A stretch of DNA of 41,326 nt from Gammaproteobacteria bacterium (GTDB taxonomy: Bacteria; Pseudomonadota; Gammaproteobacteria; Enterobacterales; Alteromonadaceae), in contig JAHJZX010000029.1 in NCBI GenBank assembly GCA_018826295.1, positions 1 through 41,326 on the forward strand, given 5' to 3'. Numbering within the stretch: the first letter of the stretch is position 1; each line of letters starts with the position of its first letter. Below, one piece after another: positions 7,036 through 14,904 of this stretch. Position numbers and translations under genes: made by a program. The notes below the pieces were generated by a model that worked only from the letters and a program-made list of their open reading frames with translations, searched no databases and was not told the DNA's origin.

Positions 7036-10000
7036 GTGGCTGCTTGGGTAGTTGCCTTATTGGCATTGTTGTATGTCGGTGGATTGTTTCTGATTGCCAA
7101 CTGGGGCGAGCGACATGCCGATGACAAACTCATACGAAAGTATGGGGGGGTAATTTACTCTCTGGCATTGGCGGTATACTGCACCTCCTGGACTTATTAC
7201 GGTGCTGTAGGTACTGCGGTCACCCAGGGGTGGGATTACATTCCTATTTATCTGGGGCCGGTGCTGCTGTTTATTTTCGCGCAGCCGTTTTTGTTTAAAC
7301 TGCTGTATGTCACCAAAAAACAAAATGTTACCTCCATCGCCGACTTTATTGCCGCGCGTTACGGTAAGCGCAAAAATATCGCCCTGTTAGCATCACTGGT
7401 TTGTTTGGTGGTGGTAGTGCCTTATATTGCGCTGCAGCTTAAAGCGGTATCCAGTTCGTATCAGGTGCTGCTGGGCGGTGATTTTTCTGACGATGCTGCC
7501 AACTGGTGGCAGGACAGTGCCTTTTTAAGTGCATTGGCTATGGCGTTTTTTGCCATTTTATTTGGCACCCGTAAATTGCACCTGACTGAGCAAAGCCGCG
7601 GTGTCATGGTCGCTATTGCTTTTGAATCTGTGGTTAAGTTATTTGCGCTATTGACGCTGGGGCTGGCCGTTTACGTGTTTGTGCTGTCGGATGTTGGCAG
7701 TGTATTTAGCCGCTTTGCCGATCATGCCATCGCACAACAAGACCGCAACAGCTATGGCGTGCTCGAATTTATCACCAAAACCGTACTGGCCACCACGGCG
7801 GTATTTTTATTGCCGCGTCAGTTTCATGTTGCCTTTGTTGAAAATGTCTCCCACCACCATTTACGCCATGCGCGGCGCTGGTTTTCGCTGTATTTGTTTA
7901 TGGTAACTATTGTTGTGATCCCAATCGCCATTGGCGGCATGCAGTTGTTTCCGCAGGCACTGAGCTCGGCAGATAGCTTTGTGCTGAAAATTCCGGCCCA
8001 GTCTGGCTGGGATATGCTCAGCGTGCTGGTATTTATTGGCGGATTTTCTGCGGCAACCTCAATGATTATTATCGCCACGCTGGCACTATCGACGATGATC
8101 AGTAACGATGTAATTATGCCGGGACTGCTGCGAAGCAGTAAACGCCAGGGGCTGCCACATGATTACAGCCTGCTGATCTTATTGGTACGGCGCAGCATGG
8201 TGGTGCTGGTCATGTTGTTGTCCTACTTGTATTACCGTATGTTTGCCCGTAACTATGAACTGGCAGAAACCGGCTTGCTGGCGTTTGCGCTGGTGATCCA
8301 GTTGGCACCGGCAGTAATTGGCGGCCTGTACTGGCGCCGCGGTAATGCCTGGGGCGTGTATCTGGGCTTAACCACCGGCTGCGTGCTGTGGTTTTACACC
8401 CTGATGTTGCCACAACTGGTCAGCACCGGCGCAATAGACAGCAATATTATGCAAACCGGTTTGTTTGGCTGGTCCTGGCTGGTGCCAACGGCCTTATTTG
8501 GCACCAGTTTGGATAGCCTGAGCCATGGCGTGCTGTTTTCTACCGGCTTTAATCTGCTGTTTTACCTTGCCGGCTCCTTGTTCACCCAGGTTAGTTTACA
8601 GGACAGGCTGCAGGCAGTGGCCTTTGTGAAACCGAATTTACCGGTTAACCATCAGGACACACCGGCGCGGCGAATTCGGATCCGTAATACCGATTTAAAA
8701 ATTCTGCTGGAGCGCTTTGTTGGCGCTAACCGGGCAGCGGAATGCCTGCAGGAATACGGCAAAAAGCAGCAACAAAGCCTGCAACTGGATGACTATCCCA
8801 GTGTCGGTCTGGTAGAGCATGTCGAGCGCGAACTGGCCGGTGTTATCGGCGCCTCGTCTGCTGCGGCTATGGTAAATGCGGTGCTGGAAGGGCGTCAGCT
8901 CGGCTTTGAAGACGTGGTTACCCTGTTTGACGATACCACCCAGGCCATTCAGTTCTCGCGTAAAATTTTGTTTTCGACCCTGGAACACCTGAGCCAGGGG
9001 GTTAGTGTGGTTGACAGAGAACTGAAACTGGTAGCCTGGAACAAAGCCTATCTGGAAATGTTTGCTTATCCCGAAGCTATGGTGCGGGTGGGGCGCCCGG
9101 TTGCCGATATAGTACGTTTTAACGCTGAACGTGGCCTGTGTGGCCCGGGCAGTGCCGACGAACATGTAGAAAAACGTATTCAGCATATGCAAAAGGGCAC
9201 AGCCCATGTGTTTCAGCGGGTGCGACCAGATGGCAAAGTTATTGAAATGCGCGGTAATCCGATACCCGGCGGTGGCTTTGTAACCAGCTTTACCGATATT
9301 TCCGACCATGTACAGGCGGTGCAGGCGCTGGCAGAGGCGAAGCAGCATTTGGAAGATCGGGTGCAGGAGCGTACCCAAACCATCTCGGAGATCAACCACG
9401 AACTGCTGGCTGAGGTAAGACGGCGGCGGGAAACGGAGCAGCAACTACTGCAGGCTAAAGCCGAGGCAGAGGTGGCCAATGCATCAAAAACGCGGTTTTT
9501 GGCGCTGGCCAGCCACGACATATTGCAGCCGTTAAATGCTGCCCGCTTATTTACTGCCGCTCTTGGTGGCAGCAAAGACGTACAACAGCAACAGCATATT
9601 ATTAGCCAGCTGGACAATTCACTTAAAGCCTCTGAAGAGCTGATTTCAACCTTGCTGGAGATTGCCAAGCTGGACGATGGCAAACTGACACCAGATGTAC
9701 AGGCTGTGTCACTGCAAGAATTGCTAAGCCAGCTGGCGGATGAATTCGGTTTACTGGCGCAGCAAAAAGGTTTGCAGTTTACGGTGCGACCGGCAGATTA
9801 TATGGTCAATACCGATGCGACCTACCTCAGACGTATACTACAGAATATGTTATCCAACGCGATAAAATACACCAAGCAGGGCCGTATTTTACTTGGTTGC
9901 CGAAAACGTGGTGAGCAATTGCTTATTCAGGTATGGGATAGTGGTCCGGGCATCGCAGAGCCGGATTTACTGCGTATTTTTGAGGATTTTTACCGTATAG

Positions 10001-10581
10001 ATGCCACTGCGAAAGGCCAGCAGGGGGTTGGTTTGGGCCTGGGGGTGGTAAACCGGATGGCGAAACTGCTTGGACACCCGCTTAACGTGCAATCCTGGCC
10101 TGGCAAAGGCAGTATGTTTAGCATCAGCTTGCCGCTAGTCAGCGCGACAATGCGCCAGTCGTTACCGTTGCCGGGGCATAGCGCACAGCGGCCGGTACCC
10201 GGACTGTCGGTAGTGTGTATTGACGACGATGCGGCGAATCTGGCAGCACTTAAAGTGTTGCTGCAGCAATGGCAGATAACCGATGTGGCATGTTTTTACG
10301 ATGATGACAGCCTGATGGACTACGCCAGAACACACCCGGCACCGGATGTTCTGTTAATTGACTACCAGCTGGGCCAGCAGCTCGATGGTTTAAGCCTGTA
10401 CAACCGGGTAAAACTGGTTTGGGGTGCCGTACATGGCATTTTGGTGTCTGCCTCGCCCGAAGCGGGCCTGGCGATGAAAGCTAAGCAACAGGGCTTAATG
10501 TTTTTGGCCAAACCCATTAAACCGGCTGCGCTGCGTGCCAGTTTAAGTCATCTTAAAATGCTAAAACGGGCGCAGCAGTAA
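7036..10581 (+). CDS. crbS: SLC5-type hybrid sensor histidine kinase CrbS
   Basis: A 1181-residue sensor kinase with a transporter-like sensor. Order: an SSS/SLC5 region of about 13 membrane segments (1-530), a linker of STAC type (about 550-640), a PAS domain (about 650-765), a coiled coil (about 765-815), HisKA with phospho-acceptor H827 in LASHDILQPLNA, HATPase with NMLSNAIKYT and GVGLGLGVVNRM, and a receiver with D1109 in VLLIDYQLG. Known biology: CrbS/CrbR controls the acetate switch (acs) in Vibrio and Pseudomonas. The GTG start at 7036 has a GGGAG site seven bases upstream. The gene diverges from the symporter operon and converges with crbR, their stop codons abutting at 10581/10582. 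The presence of crbR, acs and actP makes CrbS more likely than the related CbrA. Confidence 0.93.
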   Translation: MAAWVVALLALLYVGGLFLIANWGERHADDKLIRKYGGVIYSLALAVYCTSWTYYGAVGTAVTQGWDYIPIYLGPVLLFIFAQPFLFKLLYVTKKQNVTSIADFIAARYGKRKNIALLASLVCLVVVVPYIALQLKAVSSSYQVLLGGDFSDDAANWWQDSAFLSALAMAFFAILFGTRKLHLTEQSRGVMVAIAFESVVKLFALLTLGLAVYVFVLSDVGSVFSRFADHAIAQQDRNSYGVLEFITKTVLATTAVFLLPRQFHVAFVENVSHHHLRHARRWFSLYLFMVTIVVIPIAIGGMQLFPQALSSADSFVLKIPAQSGWDMLSVLVFIGGFSAATSMIIIATLALSTMISNDVIMPGLLRSSKRQGLPHDYSLLILLVRRSMVVLVMLLSYLYYRMFARNYELAETGLLAFALVIQLAPAVIGGLYWRRGNAWGVYLGLTTGCVLWFYTLMLPQLVSTGAIDSNIMQTGLFGWSWLVPTALFGTSLDSLSHGVLFSTGFNLLFYLAGSLFTQVSLQDRLQAVAFVKPNLPVNHQDTPARRIRIRNTDLKILLERFVGANRAAECLQEYGKKQQQSLQLDDYPSVGLVEHVERELAGVIGASSAAAMVNAVLEGRQLGFEDVVTLFDDTTQAIQFSRKILFSTLEHLSQGVSVVDRELKLVAWNKAYLEMFAYPEAMVRVGRPVADIVRFNAERGLCGPGSADEHVEKRIQHMQKGTAHVFQRVRPDGKVIEMRGNPIPGGGFVTSFTDISDHVQAVQALAEAKQHLEDRVQERTQTISEINHELLAEVRRRRETEQQLLQAKAEAEVANASKTRFLALASHDILQPLNAARLFTAALGGSKDVQQQQHIISQLDNSLKASEELISTLLEIAKLDDGKLTPDVQAVSLQELLSQLADEFGLLAQQKGLQFTVRPADYMVNTDATYLRRILQNMLSNAIKYTKQGRILLGCRKRGEQLLIQVWDSGPGIAEPDLLRIFEDFYRIDATAKGQQGVGLGLGVVNRMAKLLGHPLNVQSWPGKGSMFSISLPLVSATMRQSLPLPGHSAQRPVPGLSVVCIDDDAANLAALKVLLQQWQITDVACFYDDDSLMDYARTHPAPDVLLIDYQLGQQLDGLSLYNRVKLVWGAVHGILVSASPEAGLAMKAKQQGLMFLAKPIKPAALRASLSHLKMLKRAQQ

Positions 10582-11259
10582 TCAATGCTGCGCCATGGCT
10601 TTATTGACCGGTGGCTCCAGGGTTAAACGCTGAGCCTGGATCACCACCTGGGTGCGGTTAGTTACGCCTAATTTTCGGAATATAGCGGTAATATGGGCTT
10701 TAACTGTGGCTTCAGAAATATGTAAGTCGTAAGCAATTTGCTTGTTTAGCCAACCTTCAGTCAGATAATACAACACCTTGTATTGTTGCGCGGTAAGCTG
10801 GGCAACTTTAGCCGCTAAATCAAGATCTTCTTCCGCCGCCTGGTCGCTATGTTCTAACACCTGCTTTTTAATATTGTGTGGCACCCATAGCTCACCGGCC
10901 AGCACCGCGTTTAGCGCCGCACTGATATCGGCCGGATTGGCCGACTTAGGGACATAAGCCGAGGCACCAAATGCCATAACCCGGCGTATAACATCTAACT
11001 CTTCACTGGCAGAAATAACCACTATCGGTAAAGCAGGAAAGGTTTTACGCAGCTGTATTAGCCCGAGAAAACCGCAATTGCCCGGCATATGCAAATCCAG
11101 CAGCAATAAATCGGTATCAGGGTGTTGCTCCAGAGCCTCACAGGTGCTGTCAAAGCTATCGGTTTCAATAGTGGCCTTGGTGGCAAAAGTACTGCTGATG
11201 GCGTTAATCAGCGCATTGCGAAACAATGGATGGTCGTCTGCGACGATCAGTTTTGCCAT
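10582..11259 (-). CDS. crbR: LuxR/NarL-family response regulator CrbR
   Basis: A 225-residue response regulator. The receiver has acidic residues D8/D9, phospho-acceptor D55 in LLLLDLHMPG, and K105 in VPKSA. The C-terminal GerE/LuxR helix-turn-helix (about 150-210) includes YYLTEGWLNKQIAYDLHISEATVKAHITAIFRKL. It is the cognate partner expected for CrbS and in known systems activates acs. The ATG has a GGAGG site. The gene has its own consensus-like promoter placed in the tail of the acs terminator, so it can be made independently of acs. It converges head-on with crbS, with no spacer. Confidence 0.93.
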   Translation of the reverse strand: MAKLIVADDHPLFRNALINAISSTFATKATIETDSFDSTCEALEQHPDTDLLLLDLHMPGNCGFLGLIQLRKTFPALPIVVISASEELDVIRRVMAFGASAYVPKSANPADISAALNAVLAGELWVPHNIKKQVLEHSDQAAEEDLDLAAKVAQLTAQQYKVLYYLTEGWLNKQIAYDLHISEATVKAHITAIFRKLGVTNRTQVVIQAQRLTLEPPVNKAMAQH

Positions 11260-11279
11260 CTTGTCCTCCGGCGACGGGA

Positions 11280-11308
11280 ATTATAATTATTATATTAGGT
11301 TGAAACAA
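11280..11308 (-). promoter_or_regulatory. Sigma-70 promoter of crbR
   Basis: On the minus strand, -35 TTGTTT, a 17-base spacer and -10 TATAAT. The -35 element overlaps the T tract of the acs terminator. The expected start site is about 14 bases before the crbR ATG, next to its GGAGG site. Confidence 0.7.
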
Positions 11309-11330
11309 AAGGCCGCTGTTGCGGCCTTTT
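11307..11330 (-). terminator. Rho-independent terminator of acs
   Basis: AAAAGGCCGC pairs with GCGGCCTTTT around a four-base loop. Read leftward, the stem ends in TTTTGTTT, so it terminates acs and separates it from crbR. Confidence 0.88.
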
Positions 11331-11379
11331 ATACTGCGGTCAGTGCTGCCTGCTGTCAAGCATACACTTAAGTTGTCTG

Positions 11380-13344
11380 CTACTTACGGTTTAATCTGTT
11401 ATCAACCAGGGTTTCGACCACAGATGGATCGGCCAACGTAGAGATATCACCTAACTGATCATGCTCATTGGCGGCAATTTTACGTAAGATCCGCCGCATA
11501 ATTTTACCCGAGCGGGTTTTTGGCAGGCCGGTCGGTGCCCACTGAATAAGATCCGGCGTAGCAATTGGGGAAATTTCTTCGCGCACCCAGTCGCGCAGTG
11601 CCTTGGTCAGCTCGGCGCTGGGTTCTACGCCAACCCGCGGCGTAACATAAACATAAATACCCTGGCCTTTAATGTCATGCGGATAGCCTACCACTGCCGC
11701 CTCGGCTACTGCATCGTGTGCTACCAGGCAGCTTTCAATCTCAGCGGTGCCTAAGCGGTGGCCGGAGATATTAAGCACATCGTCTACCCGGCCGGTTAAC
11801 CAGTAGTAACCGTCAGCATCGCGTTTGGCACCGTCACCGGTGAAATACAGCCCGGGATAAGTGCTGAAATAGGTTTGTTCAAAACGTTCGTGATCGCCGT
11901 AAACCGTGCGCATCTGGCCGGGCCAACTGTCTTTTATTACCAGGTTACCTTCGCACTCGCCACTTAGCTCATTACCTTCGTTATCAACAATAGCCGGTAC
12001 TACACCAAAGAAGGGACGGGTAGCAGAACCTGGTTTAAGTTCGGTACAGCCGGGTAAAGGCGTAATCAAAATACCGCCGGTTTCAGTTTGCCACCAGGTA
12101 TCGACGATAGGGCAATTACCTTTACCAAATTTTTCGTGGTACCAGCTCCAGGCTTCCGGATTAATCGGCTCTCCTACGCTACCAAGGGTGCGTAATGAGC
12201 TTAAAGAACAACCGTCAACCGGCGCGTCACCATGTGCCATTAGCGCGCGGATGGCGGTAGGGGCGGTATAAAGAATATTAACCTGGTATTTATCAACAAT
12301 TTGCGCCATACGTTTTACACTGGGGTAATTTGGCACGCCTTCAAACATCACACTGCTGGCACCGTTAGCCAGCGGGCCGTACACGATATAGCTGTGGCCG
12401 GTTACCCAACCAATATCGGCGGCACACCAGTAAATATCGCCGTCGTGGTAGTCAAACACATACTGATGCGTCATAGACGCATACATCAGATAACCGCCGG
12501 TAGTATGTAATACACCTTTAGGCTTGCCGGTAGAGCCTGAGGTATAGAGGATAAACAGCGGATCTTCAGCATTCATCGGCTCAGCCGGGCAATCACTGCT
12601 GTGCTGGCTTAACAGCTCGTGATACCAGACATCGCGGCCGTCTTTGCCGGCATTCATGTCAACATTTTTGCCCACATGCTTTACGACTATTACATTTTGC
12701 ACTGGTGAATCGCTGCCTAAGTGCGCCAGCGCCATGTCGGTGTTGTCTTTCAGGTTTGTTACACGGCTGCCGCGCAATGCCTGATCTGCAGTAATAACCA
12801 GTTTAGAATCACAATCAACAATGCGGCTGCCCAACGCATCAGGCGAGAAACCGGCAAATACCACGGAATGCACAGCACCTATGCGCGCGCAGGCCAACAG
12901 TGCCACAGCGGCTTCCGGGATCATCGGTAAGTATATGGTTACCCGATCACCTTTATTTACACCTAAAGCTTTCATACCGTTGGCCAATTTACACACTTGC
13001 TGATGCAACTGGGCATAAGTAACGGTTTTTTGCACCTCAGGTGAGTCGCCTTCCCAATAAAAGGCTACCTGGTCGGCACGCTCTGGCAGATGCCGGTCAA
13101 GGCAGTTGTAGCTGGCATTTAATATACCGTCGGCAAACCATTTAATACTGACATCGCCAGCGGCAAAACTGGTACTTTTTACCTGACTGAAAGGACTGAA
13201 CCAATGTAGCCGTTTACCATGCTCTGCCCAGAAGGTGTCCGGTTCGGTCACTGACTGCTGGTACATTTGCATGTACTGCGTATTGGTCAGTAAAGAGCGC
13301 TCCGCTGCGCTGGCTGGTACCGGATAAACTGTTGCATGTGACAT
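11380..13344 (-). CDS. acs: Acetyl-CoA synthetase
   Basis: A 654-residue AMP-forming acetyl-CoA synthetase, the high-affinity route from acetate to acetyl-CoA. Visible motifs: the P-loop [14 protein letters not shown], the acetate-pocket region [10 protein letters not shown], hinge/core motif [18 protein letters not shown], and C-terminal [11 protein letters not shown], in which K614 is the lysine inactivated by acetylation in other Acs proteins. Length is normal for the family. The ATG at 13344 has an AGGGGAAG site. The gene diverges from a porin gene. A hyphenated palindrome lies 88 bases upstream, as expected for an activator-dependent promoter. Control by the adjacent CrbS/CrbR is expected from known systems. 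Confidence 0.97.
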   Translation of the reverse strand: MSHATVYPVPASAAERSLLTNTQYMQMYQQSVTEPDTFWAEHGKRLHWFSPFSQVKSTSFAAGDVSIKWFADGILNASYNCLDRHLPERADQVAFYWEGDSPEVQKTVTYAQLHQQVCKLANGMKALGVNKGDRVTIYLPMIPEAAVALLACARIGAVHSVVFAGFSPDALGSRIVDCDSKLVITADQALRGSRVTNLKDNTDMALAHLGSDSPVQNVIVVKHVGKNVDMNAGKDGRDVWYHELLSQHSSDCPAEPMNAEDPLFILYTSGSTGKPKGVLHTTGGYLMYASMTHQYVFDYHDGDIYWCAADIGWVTGHSYIVYGPLANGASSVMFEGVPNYPSVKRMAQIVDKYQVNILYTAPTAIRALMAHGDAPVDGCSLSSLRTLGSVGEPINPEAWSWYHEKFGKGNCPIVDTWWQTETGGILITPLPGCTELKPGSATRPFFGVVPAIVDNEGNELSGECEGNLVIKDSWPGQMRTVYGDHERFEQTYFSTYPGLYFTGDGAKRDADGYYWLTGRVDDVLNISGHRLGTAEIESCLVAHDAVAEAAVVGYPHDIKGQGIYVYVTPRVGVEPSAELTKALRDWVREEISPIATPDLIQWAPTGLPKTRSGKIMRRILRKIAANEHDQLGDISTLADPSVVETLVDNRLNRK

Positions 13345-13424
13345 AACTTCCCCTGTGTAAAGCAGTGTTAAATTTAATAAAAAAATATACAGACGTTCTA
13401 TCGAAGCACGGCGTCATTTTAAAT

Positions 13425-13438
13425 TAGACATTAGTCTA
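13425..13438. promoter_or_regulatory. Candidate acetate-switch operator B (acs)
   Basis: TAGAC-ATTA-GTCTA is a perfect inverted repeat about 88 bases upstream of the acs ATG. Its core GACATTAGTC differs by one base from site A. No good -35 is seen in front of the -10-like hexamers nearer acs (TAGAAC or TATATT on the minus strand), which fits an activator-dependent promoter. Confidence 0.5.
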
Positions 13439-13508
13439 GCCAAACTTTAGCCAGGCCGCTAACCGCCCTAAGTTAACAGTAATGTAACGGCGCAGTGTTA
13501 AAAACTGC

Positions 13509-13518
13509 GACTAAAGGC
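13509..13518. promoter_or_regulatory. Candidate acetate-switch operator C (porin)
   Basis: GACTAAAGGC here reads GCCTTTAGTC on the minus strand, nine of ten bases matching site A. Its centre lies about 84 bases upstream of the porin ATG. With sites A and B it shares TTAGTC, always on the strand opposite to the controlled acs, symporter or porin gene. Confidence 0.4.
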
Positions 13519-13596
13519 TAATTGCAGGAATGCCAACACTGCACCACAGTTGAAACGCAAAATTACCATTACAAGAAAAAGACGGAGAGACGGCAA

Positions 13597-14754
13597 ATGA
13601 AAAACATAACAAAAGTATCCTACCTTGCAGCCTGCATCGCGCTTGGTGCAGGCAACGTCCAGGCTAACGGTTTTAATATAGGTGACACCGATGTAACCTT
13701 TGGTGGCTATGTAAAACTTGATGCCATGTATACTGACAGTTCTGACGGCCAGATAGCAACAGGTATTGGCCGTGACTTTTATATTCCCAGTCTGACCCCG
13801 GTAGGTGGCGCTGATGAAGGCGGTACTTTTGATTTTCATGCCCGCCAGTCGCGCTTTTTCTTCAAAACCAGTACCAAACTGGACAACGGTAAAACGCTGG
13901 GTGGTCATATTGAACTTGATTTTATGGCAACCGCAGGTGGCGACGAGCGGATAACCAACAGCTATTCGCCGCGCTTACGGCAAGCTTTTATTACCTACGA
14001 TGGTTGGTTGTTCGGCCAAACCTGGACCACCTTCATGGATTTAAACGCGTTACCGGATACGCTGGATTTTATCGGTAATACCGACGCTATGGTGTTTGGC
14101 CGTCAGGCGCAAATCCGTTATACCAGCGGTAATTTCCAGGTCGCTATTGAAAACCCGGAAACCACGGTAACGCCTAATGGCGGTGGCGGCAGAATAACAA
14201 CGGACGACAATGCAGTACCGGATTTAGTCTTTAAGTACGGACAAAAAACCTCCTGGGGTAATTGGTCGGTATCGGCTTTAGCACGTCAATTGGCCTACGA
14301 AACAGCCACCATCGACAGTACTACGTCAGCCTTCGGTATTAGCGCCACAGCAAAAATTTTGCTAAGTAATAACAATGATATCCGTTTAACGGCCACCACC
14401 GGCTCTGGTATTGGCCGCTACATTGGCTTAAATACCGCTAATGGCGCTGTACTGGATGCTAATAACGAGTTAGAAGCTATCGACTCAACCGCTTTTGCCA
14501 TTGCCTATAAGCACAACTGGAACAGCCAGTGGCGTAGCAGCCTGGTGTACTCGATGCTGAGTGTCGACAACGATGTGGCGTTGACCGGTGCCGGCGTGAC
14601 CAAAACGACCAGTAGCTGGACAACCAACCTGATTTATCAGGCGGCAAAAAAATTGATGTTTGGTGTCGAATATAAGTTTGCCAACCGGGAAGTAGAATCT
14701 GGTCTGGAAGGTGATATGAACCGCATTCAGTTTAGCGCCAAGTACGATTTTTAA
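13597..14754 (+). CDS. DcaP-like trimeric outer-membrane porin
   Basis: A 385-residue outer-membrane protein. The ATG at 13597 is preferred because it starts a clear signal peptide (MKNITKVSYLAACIALGAGNVQA, cleavage after VQA) and follows a GGAG site; an earlier in-frame start lacks a signal. The mature part begins with FGGYVKLDAMYTDSSDG and includes RQSRFFFKTSTK, GHIELDFMAT and GRQAQIRYTSG, typical of the DcaP family. The C-terminus FSAKYDF ends in Phe, as expected for beta-barrel assembly. DcaP porins pass dicarboxylates and other anions. Divergence from acs suggests that this one lets short-chain acids through the outer membrane; that is inference. A terminator follows. Confidence 0.88.
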   Translation: MKNITKVSYLAACIALGAGNVQANGFNIGDTDVTFGGYVKLDAMYTDSSDGQIATGIGRDFYIPSLTPVGGADEGGTFDFHARQSRFFFKTSTKLDNGKTLGGHIELDFMATAGGDERITNSYSPRLRQAFITYDGWLFGQTWTTFMDLNALPDTLDFIGNTDAMVFGRQAQIRYTSGNFQVAIENPETTVTPNGGGGRITTDDNAVPDLVFKYGQKTSWGNWSVSALARQLAYETATIDSTTSAFGISATAKILLSNNNDIRLTATTGSGIGRYIGLNTANGAVLDANNELEAIDSTAFAIAYKHNWNSQWRSSLVYSMLSVDNDVALTGAGVTKTTSSWTTNLIYQAAKKLMFGVEYKFANREVESGLEGDMNRIQFSAKYDF

Positions 14755-14780
14755 GCGGATACTGCAGGCTATAAAAATAG

Positions 14781-14806
14781 GGGCGCTTGATGCGCCCTTT
14801 ATTTTG
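14781..14806 (+). terminator. Terminator of the porin gene
   Basis: GGGCGC (14781-14786) pairs with GCGCCC (14792-14797), followed by TTTATTTT. Confidence 0.85.
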
Positions 14807-14830
14807 CCTGTCGATATGTCACAAAAAACA

Positions 14831-14854
14831 AAGGGCGCATTAAGCGCCCTTTTT
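14831..14854. terminator. Terminator of rne (bidirectional)
   Basis: AAGGGCGC (14831-14838) pairs with GCGCCCTT, flanked by T runs in both directions. Leftward it would end rne transcripts. Its stem is nearly the same as the porin terminator 50 bases away. Confidence 0.8.
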
Positions 14855-14904
14855 GTTAGTTGGCGACGCAGTGCTGCGTCGCAATGTTATGACGTTACCT
14901 TGGC

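Noticed and set aside
8695..9444. A 249-codon open frame on the minus strand under crbS
   Set aside because: It is antisense to the well-conserved linker and PAS region of crbS and shows no domain or signal.
7036..10581. CbrA instead of CrbS
   Set aside because: Both have an SLC5-like sensor, but the partner here is a LuxR-type regulator beside acs, not the sigma-54 activator CbrB.
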